Positions 37,407 through 47,218 of a stretch of DNA of 64,000 nt are shown piece after piece. Each line of letters starts with the position of its first letter. Position 1 is the stretch's first letter. The DNA comes from SAR324 cluster bacterium (GTDB lineage Bacteria; SAR324; NAC60-12), in NCBI GenBank assembly GCA_015231825.1, contig JADGAV010000005.1, positions 95,208 to 159,207 of the forward strand. Reading direction: 5' to 3'. A model generated the notes under the pieces. It was not told the origin of the DNA and ran no database searches. It was given only the letters and a program-made list of their open reading frames with translations. The translations under genes were made by a program, and so were the position numbers.

Positions 37407-38143
37407 TTGCTGTCTCTTCAGTAATTAATTGGAATGAATAAAGAAATTTCAGGTTCCGGATATTTGAAGCTATCCATCGCCCGTGGAACAAAAATTCTGT
37501 CGAATCAAACTGGACAAATTTCCTGCTTAATCCTGTTATGCGGAGAACTGTTTTGATTCATCTGAACTAAAATTGGAATTTCGTATTATAAAATAAGGAC
37601 AATAACTATCTGCTTACAATAATATATATTGATCAAAAAGGCCCGATTTAATTTGAATCACAACTGCGCAGACGTTTTTGAATCGTGCAGCTGGTTTTTT
37701 GCTGAAAATCCCTGTGCCGGGACCAACCCCTGAGCTTCAGCACCGGCAATTCCCAGCCCGGGAGGCGATTTCACAGTCTTTAATAAACTGTTCATTTCAT
37801 ATCAGAGTCTGATTGAAACAACAGACGCTTTTGACATCCCTGTTCCTGTGGAACGATTTGCCGTGTTTAATTTGGAGTTTTATGAATAATCTTCTGGGAT
37901 GCACCGGTTTTTGAAACACCCGCTTCCGCATGCTGTTGATTCGGTTCCAGCGGCAGCACATCAATTTTATTGGAATTTGCCATCCGCTTGGCAAAATTCC
38001 AGAGGAAGCCCGGTCTGGTGTTTTCCGAAAAGGTAACGGGGTCACGTGATTCTGTCTCGGTTTGATTTTTAAACACATAAAGAGGATAGTGCAACGAGAA
38101 CTAAAGCAAAAAAATGAACCCTATCACTGTCAGGAGGAAAACG
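37407..38143. other. Long AT-rich intergenic region with a gene remnant
   Basis: It separates the divergent YHYH gene and the signalling locus. The part near the YHYH gene is AT-rich (a TATAAT lies at 37585-37590 on the minus strand). A minus-strand 45-codon ATG frame (37658-37795) lacks a ribosome binding site and is not called. The remnant at 37906-38043 is described separately. Confidence 0.5.
37906..38043 (-). pseudogene. C-terminal remnant of an AhpD/carboxymuconolactone-decarboxylase-like gene
   Basis: Translated on the minus strand, this segment aligns without gaps to the last 46 residues of the intact AhpD-like protein at 53.3 kb, with 21 identities including GxLWNFxxRMA, LP and VSKT. 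The upstream catalytic CxxC region is missing, so it is a decayed fragment. It sits just upstream of the signalling locus, while the intact relative lies just downstream of it, in the same orientation. Confidence 0.7.
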
Positions 38144-39232
38144 ATGGAAGGAAAACAGTCAATATTAGTCATCGATGACAAATCAGAAAACATCGATGTC
38201 GTTGTTGGACTGCTCGGTAATACTTATGAGGTGATGGCCTCAACCAGTGGAAAAACTGCTTTGAAGATCGTCTCAAAAAATCCGCCGGATTTGATTTTGC
38301 TGGATATCATGATGCCCGAGATGGATGGCTATGAAGTCTGCAGAACCTTAAAGGAATCTCCATCTACCCGAGAAATTCCTGTCATCTTCCTCACCGCAAA
38401 ATCTGAACTGGAAGCTTTGGTCACGGGATTTAGACTGGGAGCTGTTGATTTTATCAGCAAACCATTCAATTCCGAAGAAATGCTGGCAAGAGTGCATACT
38501 CACCTTGAATTGAAGCGCAGCAGAGAAAACATTATTGATTTCAGTCACAAACAGAATGAGTTGATTCACATCTTGTGTCATGATTTAGCAAACCCCCTGT
38601 CAGTGGTAAAAGGATTTCTTCAACTGGGCAAACAGGATCCAAGCATTCTCACCGACAAATTTGATTTGTTGATGAGCGCGACGGATTTGGGCCTGGAAAC
38701 GATCGATCTGGTAAGACAAATGTGGGCCCTGGAAGAAGGAAAAAAGACCTTGGAACTGGAATCGGTCAATTTGTTTTCAGCAATCCAAAGTTCTTCGGAG
38801 CTGATGCAGCAAAAATTCAAAGAAAAGAACATCATGCATGCCGTTGGCGTGGAACCGAACCTATATGTGCTGGCGGAAAAAAGTTCATTAATCAATTCTG
38901 TGCTCAATAATATTTTTACCAATGCAATCAAGTTTTCCTTTCCAGGTTCCCGGATTGACACGAAAACAAGCGGCGATGACAAGGAGGTCATCCTTATGAT
39001 TCGAGATTACGGGATCGGCATGTCGGAAAATCTGCTGGGTGATTTGTTTGAGATCGGCAAAAAGACCAGCCGCATAGGTACATCCGGGGAAATGGGAACC
39101 GGATTTGGAATGACGCTGATGAAGAAATTCATTACCCACTATGGAGGCCGCATTGAGGTGTCTTCTCGAGAAAAGTCAATGGAAGTGAACGATCACGGTA
39201 CTGAGATTAAAATTGTCTTCCAGAAAGCATAG
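38144..39232 (+). CDS. REC-histidine kinase (response regulator fused to kinase)
   Basis: A 362-residue soluble protein. The REC domain has ILVIDDKSEN and the phospho-Asp in LILLDIMMPEMDG; FISKPFNSEEMLARV closes the receiver. The DHp H-box is ILCHDLANPLSVVKG (His present), and the HATPase has NNIFTNAIKF, RDYGIGM and GTGFGMTL, all intact. Such REC-first kinases often tune or reverse a phosphorelay. AGGAGGAAAACG selects the ATG at 38144. The next gene starts 3 bp after its stop. Its receiver closely resembles that of the REC-cyclase at the other end of the locus (51.3 kb), so the two may compete for the same phosphoryl donors. Confidence 0.92.
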   Translation: MEGKQSILVIDDKSENIDVVVGLLGNTYEVMASTSGKTALKIVSKNPPDLILLDIMMPEMDGYEVCRTLKESPSTREIPVIFLTAKSELEALVTGFRLGAVDFISKPFNSEEMLARVHTHLELKRSRENIIDFSHKQNELIHILCHDLANPLSVVKGFLQLGKQDPSILTDKFDLLMSATDLGLETIDLVRQMWALEEGKKTLELESVNLFSAIQSSSELMQQKFKEKNIMHAVGVEPNLYVLAEKSSLINSVLNNIFTNAIKFSFPGSRIDTKTSGDDKEVILMIRDYGIGMSENLLGDLFEIGKKTSRIGTSGEMGTGFGMTLMKKFITHYGGRIEVSSREKSMEVNDHGTEIKIVFQKA

Positions 39233-39235
39233 ATC

Positions 39236-42200
39236 ATGTTTCCCTTTGAATTTCTCAACGCTTCCATTGATAAAAAGCTGGCTATCGCAGGTGTCTACGA
39301 ACCAATTCTGGTCCTGCTTTCCATCGCCCTTGTGTTTCCGGCGGCCTATACGGTTACGACTGCGGTGGATCAGATAAAAAAGTCAGATCATCTACTGGAT
39401 AAAATTTATGGAGTAGGATTAGGAGCAATGGCTCTCAGCTCCGGAGTATTTTCCATGCATTTCATTGGAATGATGGCCTACAGTCTCCCTATCCCGGTTC
39501 ACTACAACCTGAAGCTCACTTTATTCTCTTTGCTTCCTGTTTTTATTGCTTCAACGAGCAGTATGCTGATCCTCAGTTCTGAAAAAAAGAAGCATTCGAA
39601 TCAAATTTTTCCCGGAATCCTGTTCGGCTCCGGTATCGTTGGCATGCATTACACCGGGATGCTGGCAATGCGGCTGGATGCCAGCATGGTTTTTGATCCT
39701 GGTATCGTCGTGCTTTCCCTGATCCTTGCCGTCGGACTTGCAATTTTGTCACTGAACACAGAACGTGTGCTTCCCCTGCTGAAGCTTGCTCCCGATACGG
39801 TCATTGGGAAAACCGCCCGGCCACTCGTTCTTTCCCTGGCAGCTTCAGGAATGCATTATACAGCCATGGCAGCAACCTGGTTTTTTCCTTTAGAATCTGC
39901 AGGAGGAGGTCTGCAGGATGGCATCGATTCACGGAACCTGAGCTACATTGTGGTGGCGATTCTTTTCTGTGTCCAGACTTTTGCTCTTTTTGCCGTTAAT
40001 TTTAATTTGAGTCAACTGAAAACCGGGGAAGCATCCCTTGATAAATCTCCGAAAGTACGAAAAATACTGATTCGAAAATTTGCTCAAATTTACATTCCGC
40101 AAATATCACTGCTCTTTTTTGCAATCGCGATCGGGCAACAGTTTTATTACAGTTCACTCAAGTCAGATGTCGAAAATCAGTCTCTCTCTGATTTGGAACT
40201 CTCTGCAACACACGCACTGCATGATTTTGAGGTCATATTTGATGATTTGAAACTGATCTTAAAAGACCGGACGCTGGCCAATGCTCTTGAGAATCGAAAT
40301 CCTCAGACAATCGAACTGCTGGGAGAGGAATTCATTGAGATCGCAGAAGAATCGGACCTGTTCCGCCAAATTCGCTATATCGATGAATCGGGCATGGAAA
40401 TTGTGCGGGTCGACTCAAAAGACGGCCTGGCTTTTCTTCTCCCTCAGCATCTGCTCCAGGATAAATCGGACCGCTATTATTTCAGGGAATCGATGCGCCT
40501 GGATCAAAATCAGATTTACATTTCACCATTCGATCTCAACGTGGAAAAAAAAATGGTGGAAGTTCCCATTGTCCCGATCATTCGTTTTTCCGCTCCCGTA
40601 TTTGACTCCAGAGGGAAAAATCGTGGAATAATCATTTTAAATTTTGACGGGAACATTGTCCTGGACAGTATCCGGGACATCTTTGGTTCTTCGTCGAACC
40701 AGGTGTTTTTTCTGAACAGGGAAGGGTATTTCCTGATCGGCCCCTCTCCCGAGATGGAATGGGGGTTCATGTTTCAGCGTGAGATTCGGTTTCAGGATAT
40801 TTTTCCTTTTGCCTGGAATTCCATTTCTAAAATGAAATCTGGGTTGCTGGAAACAGAAACCGCCATCATGGCATTCAGGACGATCCAACCTCAAATGAGA
40901 AAAAAAGGTGAATTTAACATTGCCAATGAGATTCAATGGAAATTGATCGTTTCCAGCCCTTTGCCGCGCGTCTATTCTCTCTCTAGAATCAGGCAGCATC
41001 CCTTCATCCTTTCAATGATCTTGTGGGTCTTGATGGTCATGACCATAGTATCCTGGTATTTTTCCAGATCTTCGCTTCGAATCGAGCAATCTGAAAAGAA
41101 AAATCGCACCCTTTTTCGAGAATTGACGTTCATGAAAAACGCACTGGATGAACATTCGATCGTCAGTGTTACCGATGTCAGGGGCAACATCTTGTCAATC
41201 AACGACAAATTTTGTGAGATCAGCGGTTTTTGTCCTGAAGATCTGGTCGGTCAGAATCATCGAATTGTTCGGAGTGGTGAACATTCACCAGCATTCTACA
41301 AAAATCTATGGAAAACGATCGGCAAAGGGAAGGTCTGGCATGGTGAAATAAAAAATATCAAGAAGGACGGCGGATTCTACTGGGTTGCAGCTACCATTGT
41401 GCCGTTCATAAACGAAGAAGGAAAGCCCTTTCAGTATATCGGAATACGTACCGACATCACCGAGGCGAAACAGATTGAAAAAGATCTGGAACGTGCAGTC
41501 AATGAAGCAGATGCTGCCAATCAGGCGAAAAGTGATTTTCTGGCAAACATGAGTCATGAAATACGAACTCCAATGAATGGAATTCTGGGGATGATGCGGC
41601 TCTGTCTGCAGACGGATCTCAATGCAAAGCAGCAGGATTACCTGAACAAGGCCCTCAATTCTGCAAGTTCCCTCCTGGAAATTATCAATGATATTCTGGA
41701 TTTTTCCAAAATTGAAGCCGGTAAACTTGAGATAGACAGGGTTGCCTTCAACCTGGATGAGGTACTGATCAATGTCGGCAATCTCGTTTCGTTTAAACTG
41801 CAGAAAAATGATGTGGAATTTCTCTTCCAAATTTCAGATGAGGTTCCCCGTTTTCTCATGGGAGATCCCATTCGGCTGGGACAGATTCTGCTCAACCTCG
41901 CCGGCAACGGTTTAAAATTTACAGAAAAGGGAGAAGTTGTCCTTTCAGTTTCAGTTCTGAACGAAGAAAAAACACACACGGATTCCGATACGGTAAGCCT
42001 GCAGTTTCAAGTTCGCGACACAGGAATCGGAATGACGGAAACGCAGCTTGGAAAGTTGTTTCAGTCTTTTTCCCAGGCCGACATATCGACGACCCGGAAA
42101 TATGGCGGCACCGGATTGGGGTTGTCGATCTGCAAACGTCTGGTGGAGATGATGGGTGGTGAAATCTGGGTGGAGAGCGAAACTGGAAAAGGAAGCACAT

Positions 42201-43762
42201 TCGGATTCAAATTGAGCTTCAGCAAACAGGAAACAAAGCCGAAAGCTGAAGTTTTACCCCAATCTCTGAATTTTGAAGGAAAGCGGGTGCTGGTTGTCGA
42301 TGATAACGAGGCGGCCAGACAAATTCTATGCGAAGTTCTCAAGTCATTTTCCTTTCAGGTAGAGGAGGCACCTTCCGGTCAAAAAGCCATTGAAATTCTG
42401 GTAAAGGCTGATCCTCCCTTTGATTTGGTGCTGATGGACTGGAAAATGCCGGAGATGGATGGCATCCAGGCAATTGAAGCGATTCGAAGCCATTCCGGGA
42501 TCCTGAAGCAAGCAAAAATCATCCTGCAGACAGCTTATGGAAGAGAAGAATTGGTCACGCAGGTAAAAGAATTGGAACTGGACGGCTTTCTGATGAAACC
42601 GGTCACTTCTTCTATTTTACTGGATACGGTGGCCAAAGTCTTTGGTTCAGAATCTCAGGCAATCTATCCAAAAATTGTTTCTCGAAAATTTGACCATGAT
42701 TTGCTGAAATCGATTCAAGGAGCCCGAATCCTTCTGGTGGAGGACAACGAAATCAATCAGCAGGTTGCCCAGGAATTATTGGAAGGCGTCCAATTTTTTG
42801 TGGACATTGCAAAAAACGGGGAAGAAGCCGTCGAAAAGGTAAAAAACAAAGAATACGATGCAGTATTGATGGATATTCAAATGCCGATCATGGATGGTTA
42901 TCAGGCCACTGCAGAAATTCGCCGGGATCCTGGCTTCCGCAATTTGCCGATTATTGCCATGACTGCAAAAACGATGGCAGGAGACTATGAGATTTCTTTA
43001 AAGTTGGGTTTGAATGACCATGTCTCCAAACCGATTGATACAGAAGAGCTTTTTTCAGTTCTGCTCAAATGGATCGAAGCAAAAGAGCGCAATTGTCCTG
43101 AAACGGAACGTGCTCTTCCCGAGGAGGCACCAGCAGAAATTCTTCCTGAAAAACTGGCGGGACTGGACATTGCCGGAGGATTGGCCCGGATTGGAGGAAG
43201 CATCAAATCCTACAAAAGTCTGATCAATAAATTTTATCAAAAACAAGCCAACACCCTGGAAGAAATCAGGGCTGCCCTCAAGACGGGAGATTTTGACAGG
43301 GCCGCGGGAATCGCTCACACGATCAAAGGGATTTCTGGAAATATTGGAGCGACGGATTTATACAATGCCGTCCGTGACCTGGAGGAAGGAATTGAGAAGA
43401 CCCGATCCGGACAGTACTTAGGAGAGGAACTGGAGATGCTCCTCCTGCCGGCTCAATCTCACCTGGAACAGGTTTTATCAGCTATTCGGAAATTAACCAG
43501 CGAGCAAAAAGAAATCACGGTCAACAGTGGTTCGATCGATTGGACAGTACTCGTACCACTTTTGAGCGAACTGGCGGGGTATCTTGAAAATTACAGCACC
43601 AAAGCTACGAACTGTGTGGAAGAACTGAGCAAGCATTTAAATGGCAGTGAAGCAGAAAGCGTGCTGAAAAAAATTGAGCAATGCATCCTTCAATATGATT
43701 TTGAAGGGGCGTCCGTGCTGCTGACTCAACTAAGAGAAATCCTGAATATCAAATCTGATTGA
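39236..43762 (+). CDS. MHYT-Cache hybrid histidine kinase with two REC domains and HPt
   Basis: 1508 residues. Residues 1-245 are a seven-helix MHYT domain: SMHFIGMMAYS, VGMHYTGMLAM and SGMHYTAMAAT are the three M-H-x-x-x-M copies thought to bind copper or a diatomic gas. A further membrane helix (about 285-300), a dCache-like domain (305-580), another helix (588-608) and a PAS/PAC (640-745) follow. Then come HisKA ([11 protein letters not shown], His774), an intact HATPase, REC1 (Asp1068 in [11 protein letters not shown]), REC2 (Asp1213 in [11 protein letters not shown]) and HPt (IAHTIKGISGNIG, His1361). A C-terminal tail of about 70 residues is shared with the next two proteins. MHYT domains usually go with GGDEF/EAL, so this fusion is uncommon. 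Confidence 0.95.
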   Translation: MFPFEFLNASIDKKLAIAGVYEPILVLLSIALVFPAAYTVTTAVDQIKKSDHLLDKIYGVGLGAMALSSGVFSMHFIGMMAYSLPIPVHYNLKLTLFSLLPVFIASTSSMLILSSEKKKHSNQIFPGILFGSGIVGMHYTGMLAMRLDASMVFDPGIVVLSLILAVGLAILSLNTERVLPLLKLAPDTVIGKTARPLVLSLAASGMHYTAMAATWFFPLESAGGGLQDGIDSRNLSYIVVAILFCVQTFALFAVNFNLSQLKTGEASLDKSPKVRKILIRKFAQIYIPQISLLFFAIAIGQQFYYSSLKSDVENQSLSDLELSATHALHDFEVIFDDLKLILKDRTLANALENRNPQTIELLGEEFIEIAEESDLFRQIRYIDESGMEIVRVDSKDGLAFLLPQHLLQDKSDRYYFRESMRLDQNQIYISPFDLNVEKKMVEVPIVPIIRFSAPVFDSRGKNRGIIILNFDGNIVLDSIRDIFGSSSNQVFFLNREGYFLIGPSPEMEWGFMFQREIRFQDIFPFAWNSISKMKSGLLETETAIMAFRTIQPQMRKKGEFNIANEIQWKLIVSSPLPRVYSLSRIRQHPFILSMILWVLMVMTIVSWYFSRSSLRIEQSEKKNRTLFRELTFMKNALDEHSIVSVTDVRGNILSINDKFCEISGFCPEDLVGQNHRIVRSGEHSPAFYKNLWKTIGKGKVWHGEIKNIKKDGGFYWVAATIVPFINEEGKPFQYIGIRTDITEAKQIEKDLERAVNEADAANQAKSDFLANMSHEIRTPMNGILGMMRLCLQTDLNAKQQDYLNKALNSASSLLEIINDILDFSKIEAGKLEIDRVAFNLDEVLINVGNLVSFKLQKNDVEFLFQISDEVPRFLMGDPIRLGQILLNLAGNGLKFTEKGEVVLSVSVLNEEKTHTDSDTVSLQFQVRDTGIGMTETQLGKLFQSFSQADISTTRKYGGTGLGLSICKRLVEMMGGEIWVESETGKGSTFGFKLSFSKQETKPKAEVLPQSLNFEGKRVLVVDDNEAARQILCEVLKSFSFQVEEAPSGQKAIEILVKADPPFDLVLMDWKMPEMDGIQAIEAIRSHSGILKQAKIILQTAYGREELVTQVKELELDGFLMKPVTSSILLDTVAKVFGSESQAIYPKIVSRKFDHDLLKSIQGARILLVEDNEINQQVAQELLEGVQFFVDIAKNGEEAVEKVKNKEYDAVLMDIQMPIMDGYQATAEIRRDPGFRNLPIIAMTAKTMAGDYEISLKLGLNDHVSKPIDTEELFSVLLKWIEAKERNCPETERALPEEAPAEILPEKLAGLDIAGGLARIGGSIKSYKSLINKFYQKQANTLEEIRAALKTGDFDRAAGIAHTIKGISGNIGATDLYNAVRDLEEGIEKTRSGQYLGEELEMLLLPAQSHLEQVLSAIRKLTSEQKEITVNSGSIDWTVLVPLLSELAGYLENYSTKATNCVEELSKHLNGSEAESVLKKIEQCILQYDFEGASVLLTQLREILNIKSD

Positions 43763-43808
43763 ATGTCCGCTTGAAGTGAACAATTGAAAAAATGATAGGA
43801 AGCACAAG

Positions 43809-46800
43809 ATGAGTCACGATCATGAAAATGAGTCAAAGGGAACATTAAGGCGCCGAAAATCACCAATTTCTTTATCGAGCTATTTGATCCGATTGGTTTG
43901 GTGGTGCATCCTGCCCATGGCTCTGCTTTCGGTTTATTTAGTCATTCTGCACATCAAGGACCGGAAATCTCATTTTGATCAGACGGCCTCTCATCATGCA
44001 CGCAATATCATGAATGAAATCGACCGGCTTGTTCAAACCAGGATTGCTGCACTGCAAATGCTGGCAAGCTCGCCAAATATCGAAAAACCGCTTCGAAGAC
44101 GTGAACTCCATGAGGAAGCCAAGGGATTTAGGGAGCATTTTGGCGGGCATGTGATCCTGGCCGATGCATCGATGCAGATGCTCTTCAATACCCGGGTGCC
44201 TTATGGAACGGTCCTGCCCAAACTTCCTGTTCCTAAAGGGACAGCCGCCGCACCGATTGCTTTAGCAACCGGGAAGCCCGCAATTGGCGACACGTTTTAC
44301 GGCCCCATCGCCAAAGACTTGCTGGTGGCTCTGGTGGTGCCGGTAATCCGGGAAGGTGTGCCGAAGTATCTGCTGCTCGCTACTCTGGAACTGGTGATGA
44401 TTCAGGAGTATCTCGATAAGGTGGCACTCCCTCCCGGATGGCTGCTGACAGTCTCAGACAGTCATGGATCCCTGATAGCCTCCAATTCTCCGCAGGCTGT
44501 GACCGCGCTGGAAAACAATGAGGAGCTGCACCGATGGCAGGTCAAATCTACGGTTGCACCGTGGTTTGCCAATCTCGCCATTCCATGGGAAGTTTACTCA
44601 AATCCAGTGATCAGCAATGTGATTGAAAATATAACAGTGCTTCTCCTGGTCCTGATAATCACGATCATTCTCGGACGCCATGGAAGCAGACGTTTGAGGG
44701 ACTCAATGCAGTCGCTGGTGGCGGGAAAATTGCCAGAGGAAAATCGATTGGCAATTCGAGAAATTGAATCAATGCATCAAATTGTAGAAGAAGCAGCTGA
44801 GGCACAGAAGAATGCAGAAAATGCAAAAATTGCTAAAAAAGCCGCAGAGGAAGCAAATGAGGCGAAAAGCAGTTTTCTTGCGAATATGAGTCATGAAATT
44901 CGAACTCCCATGAACGGGATAATAGGAATGACCCATCTCTGTCTGCAGACCGACCTGACTCAAAAGCAGCGGGATTACCTGAATAAAGTGAATATTGCGG
45001 CAGCGTCCCTGCTGGTGATCATCAATGACATTCTGGATTTTTCCAAAATTGAAGCCGGCAAACTGGAGTTGGAACAGACAAATTTCAACCTCGACGAAGT
45101 CTTGAACAACGTTGGCAATCTCATTTCGTATAAACTGCAGAAAAAAGATGTGGAGATTCTTTTTCAGGTTTCCGAAAAGACCCCCCGGTTTCTTGTTGGA
45201 GATCCGATCCGCCTGGGGCAAATTCTGATCAACCTGATCGGCAACGCAGTTAAATTCACGGAAGCCGGAGAAATAGTGCTTGGGATAACTCTCGAAGAGG
45301 AGGCGAGAAAAAGGAGCAGGAAGTCAGGATCGCGGGGAGGCAAAAGCAAATTGAAGTTTATTGTTCGCGATAGCGGAATTGGACTGACCGATGAACAGAT
45401 CGAAAAAATGTTTCATTCGTTTTCCCAGGCGGATGTCTCCACCACCCGGAAATACGGAGGTACGGGCCTGGGATTGTCAATCTCCAAAAAATTGGTGGAG
45501 ATGATGGGAGGCGAAATCTGGGTCGAAAGCAAACTGGCTGAGGGAAGTACTTTTGCCTTCACGGCCAGCTTCGGGGTGCAGGAAAAAGAGCAAAAACTGG
45601 ATTTAGTTCGATTTCCGGAGATCGAAAACCTGCGTGTGCTGGTGGTGGACGATAGTGAAACCTCAAGGAAAATTCTCGTCAGTGTCCTTGAGTCATTTTC
45701 TCTGGAAGTCCTCGAAACAGATTCCGGTAAAAATGCTCTAAAATTTCTCACCGCGGCAGATCCCCCCTTCGATTTAGTACTGATAGACTGGAAAATGCCG
45801 GAAATGGACGGCATTCAGACGATTGATGCCATCCGCAAAAATACCGGGATTTCTAAACAGCCGAAAACTATTATGGTGACCGCCTACGGGGGAGAAGAGT
45901 TAATGTACCAGATAAAAGATCTCAATTTGGATGGTTTTATGGTCAAACCAGTGACAACTTCGATCTTGCTGGACACAGTGATGAACGCCTTCGGCAAACA
46001 TTCAAAAACATCATTCACCGGCTTTGTGCCCCAAAACATTGACTACGCCCTGCTGAAACCGATCAAAGGGGCCTCGATCCTCCTGGTAGAAGACAATGAA
46101 ATCAACCAGCAGGTTGCACAGGAAATTCTGGAGGGGGCACAATTAAATGTGGATATTGCCGTGAACGGAGAAGAAGCCCTCGAAAAAGTGAAAAGCAGGC
46201 AATACGATCTGGTCTTGATGGATATTCAAATGCCTATCATGGATGGTTATGAGGCCACACGAGAGATCCGCAGGGATCCTTCCTTTCAAAATCTGCCGAT
46301 TGTTGCCATGACCGCGAATACTTTGGCAGGGGATCAGGAAAAGTCCTTGCGTTCAGGATTGAATGGTCATATCGCCAAACCGATCAATGTGGAAGAACTT
46401 TTTTCTGTTCTGCTCCAGTGGATTGGAGTAGAGGAACGGGAACTGTCTGATACCGGAAGAGCTGGCAGAGAAGATACAGCTGGGCAAAGCGAAAAACTGC
46501 CGGCAATGATTGCAGGACTGGAGATCGGCACTGGACTGGCCCGGATTGGAGGAAATACTAAATTATACAGGAACTTGCTCAACAAATTTCTTGGCAATCA
46601 AACTGCTTCAGTACAAGAAATCGAAGCTGCCTTCAAGAAAGGCCATTTGGAGCGGGCCGCTGGACTTGCCCATACTCTCAAAGGCATTGTTGGAAATATC
46701 GGAGCGAAGGATTTGTACACAGCGGCCGGTGAACTGGAGGAGGGGATTAGGAATTGTTTTGCCGGACAAAAGCAGGAACATGAACTGGAACCGCTCTTCC

Positions 46801-47123
46801 GTTTGGCACAATCCCATTTGGACCGGCTGCTCTCCTCCATACAGGAATTGAATGGTTCAGAAAAAACAGCGGATTTTGAAACCGGGGATGACTTTGACCA
46901 GGCCCTGCTGGCACCGCTATTGAAAGAGCTGGCCGGCTATCTTGTAAATCACAATGCCAAAGCAGCGACCTGCGTGGAAGAGTTGAGAAAATATTTGTCT
47001 GCAGGTGAAAACGGGACTTTGTGGAAAAAAATCGAACAGTCTATCAATCAGTACGACTTTGAAGATGCATCTGCATATCTGAGTCAGTTAGCAGAAACAA
47101 TTCAAATTGATATAAACTCCTGA
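43809..47123 (+). CDS. Cache-type hybrid histidine kinase with two REC domains and HPt
   Basis: 1104 residues. TM1 (about 28-48), a dCache extracytoplasmic domain (50-270; [34 protein letters not shown]) and TM2 (about 275-290) precede a coiled linker without PAS or HAMP. HisKA has [11 protein letters not shown] (His362), the HATPase boxes are intact (IGNAVKF, DSGIGL, GTGLGL), REC1 has Asp660 ([11 protein letters not shown]), REC2 Asp805 ([11 protein letters not shown]), and HPt His955 ([13 protein letters not shown]). The shared tail ends the protein. ATAGGAAGCACAAG precedes the ATG. It is the shortest of the three paralogous kinases and appears to have all relay residues. Confidence 0.95.
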   Translation: MSHDHENESKGTLRRRKSPISLSSYLIRLVWWCILPMALLSVYLVILHIKDRKSHFDQTASHHARNIMNEIDRLVQTRIAALQMLASSPNIEKPLRRRELHEEAKGFREHFGGHVILADASMQMLFNTRVPYGTVLPKLPVPKGTAAAPIALATGKPAIGDTFYGPIAKDLLVALVVPVIREGVPKYLLLATLELVMIQEYLDKVALPPGWLLTVSDSHGSLIASNSPQAVTALENNEELHRWQVKSTVAPWFANLAIPWEVYSNPVISNVIENITVLLLVLIITIILGRHGSRRLRDSMQSLVAGKLPEENRLAIREIESMHQIVEEAAEAQKNAENAKIAKKAAEEANEAKSSFLANMSHEIRTPMNGIIGMTHLCLQTDLTQKQRDYLNKVNIAAASLLVIINDILDFSKIEAGKLELEQTNFNLDEVLNNVGNLISYKLQKKDVEILFQVSEKTPRFLVGDPIRLGQILINLIGNAVKFTEAGEIVLGITLEEEARKRSRKSGSRGGKSKLKFIVRDSGIGLTDEQIEKMFHSFSQADVSTTRKYGGTGLGLSISKKLVEMMGGEIWVESKLAEGSTFAFTASFGVQEKEQKLDLVRFPEIENLRVLVVDDSETSRKILVSVLESFSLEVLETDSGKNALKFLTAADPPFDLVLIDWKMPEMDGIQTIDAIRKNTGISKQPKTIMVTAYGGEELMYQIKDLNLDGFMVKPVTTSILLDTVMNAFGKHSKTSFTGFVPQNIDYALLKPIKGASILLVEDNEINQQVAQEILEGAQLNVDIAVNGEEALEKVKSRQYDLVLMDIQMPIMDGYEATREIRRDPSFQNLPIVAMTANTLAGDQEKSLRSGLNGHIAKPINVEELFSVLLQWIGVEERELSDTGRAGREDTAGQSEKLPAMIAGLEIGTGLARIGGNTKLYRNLLNKFLGNQTASVQEIEAAFKKGHLERAAGLAHTLKGIVGNIGAKDLYTAAGELEEGIRNCFAGQKQEHELEPLFRLAQSHLDRLLSSIQELNGSEKTADFETGDDFDQALLAPLLKELAGYLVNHNAKAATCVEELRKYLSAGENGTLWKKIEQSINQYDFEDASAYLSQLAETIQIDINS

Positions 47124-47218
47124 AGTATTTTGAGCAGGATCCTTACGCCAAAAGGCAGCGACCGAATACCGCGGGCGGGACAAAATTGGCTTTTAAAACT
47201 TAAACTCTGAATTTTTTC

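Noticed and set aside
37658..37795. 45-codon minus-strand frame beginning MNSLLKTVK
   Set aside because: Weak start context and no similarity I can see; could be a decayed gene but unsupported.
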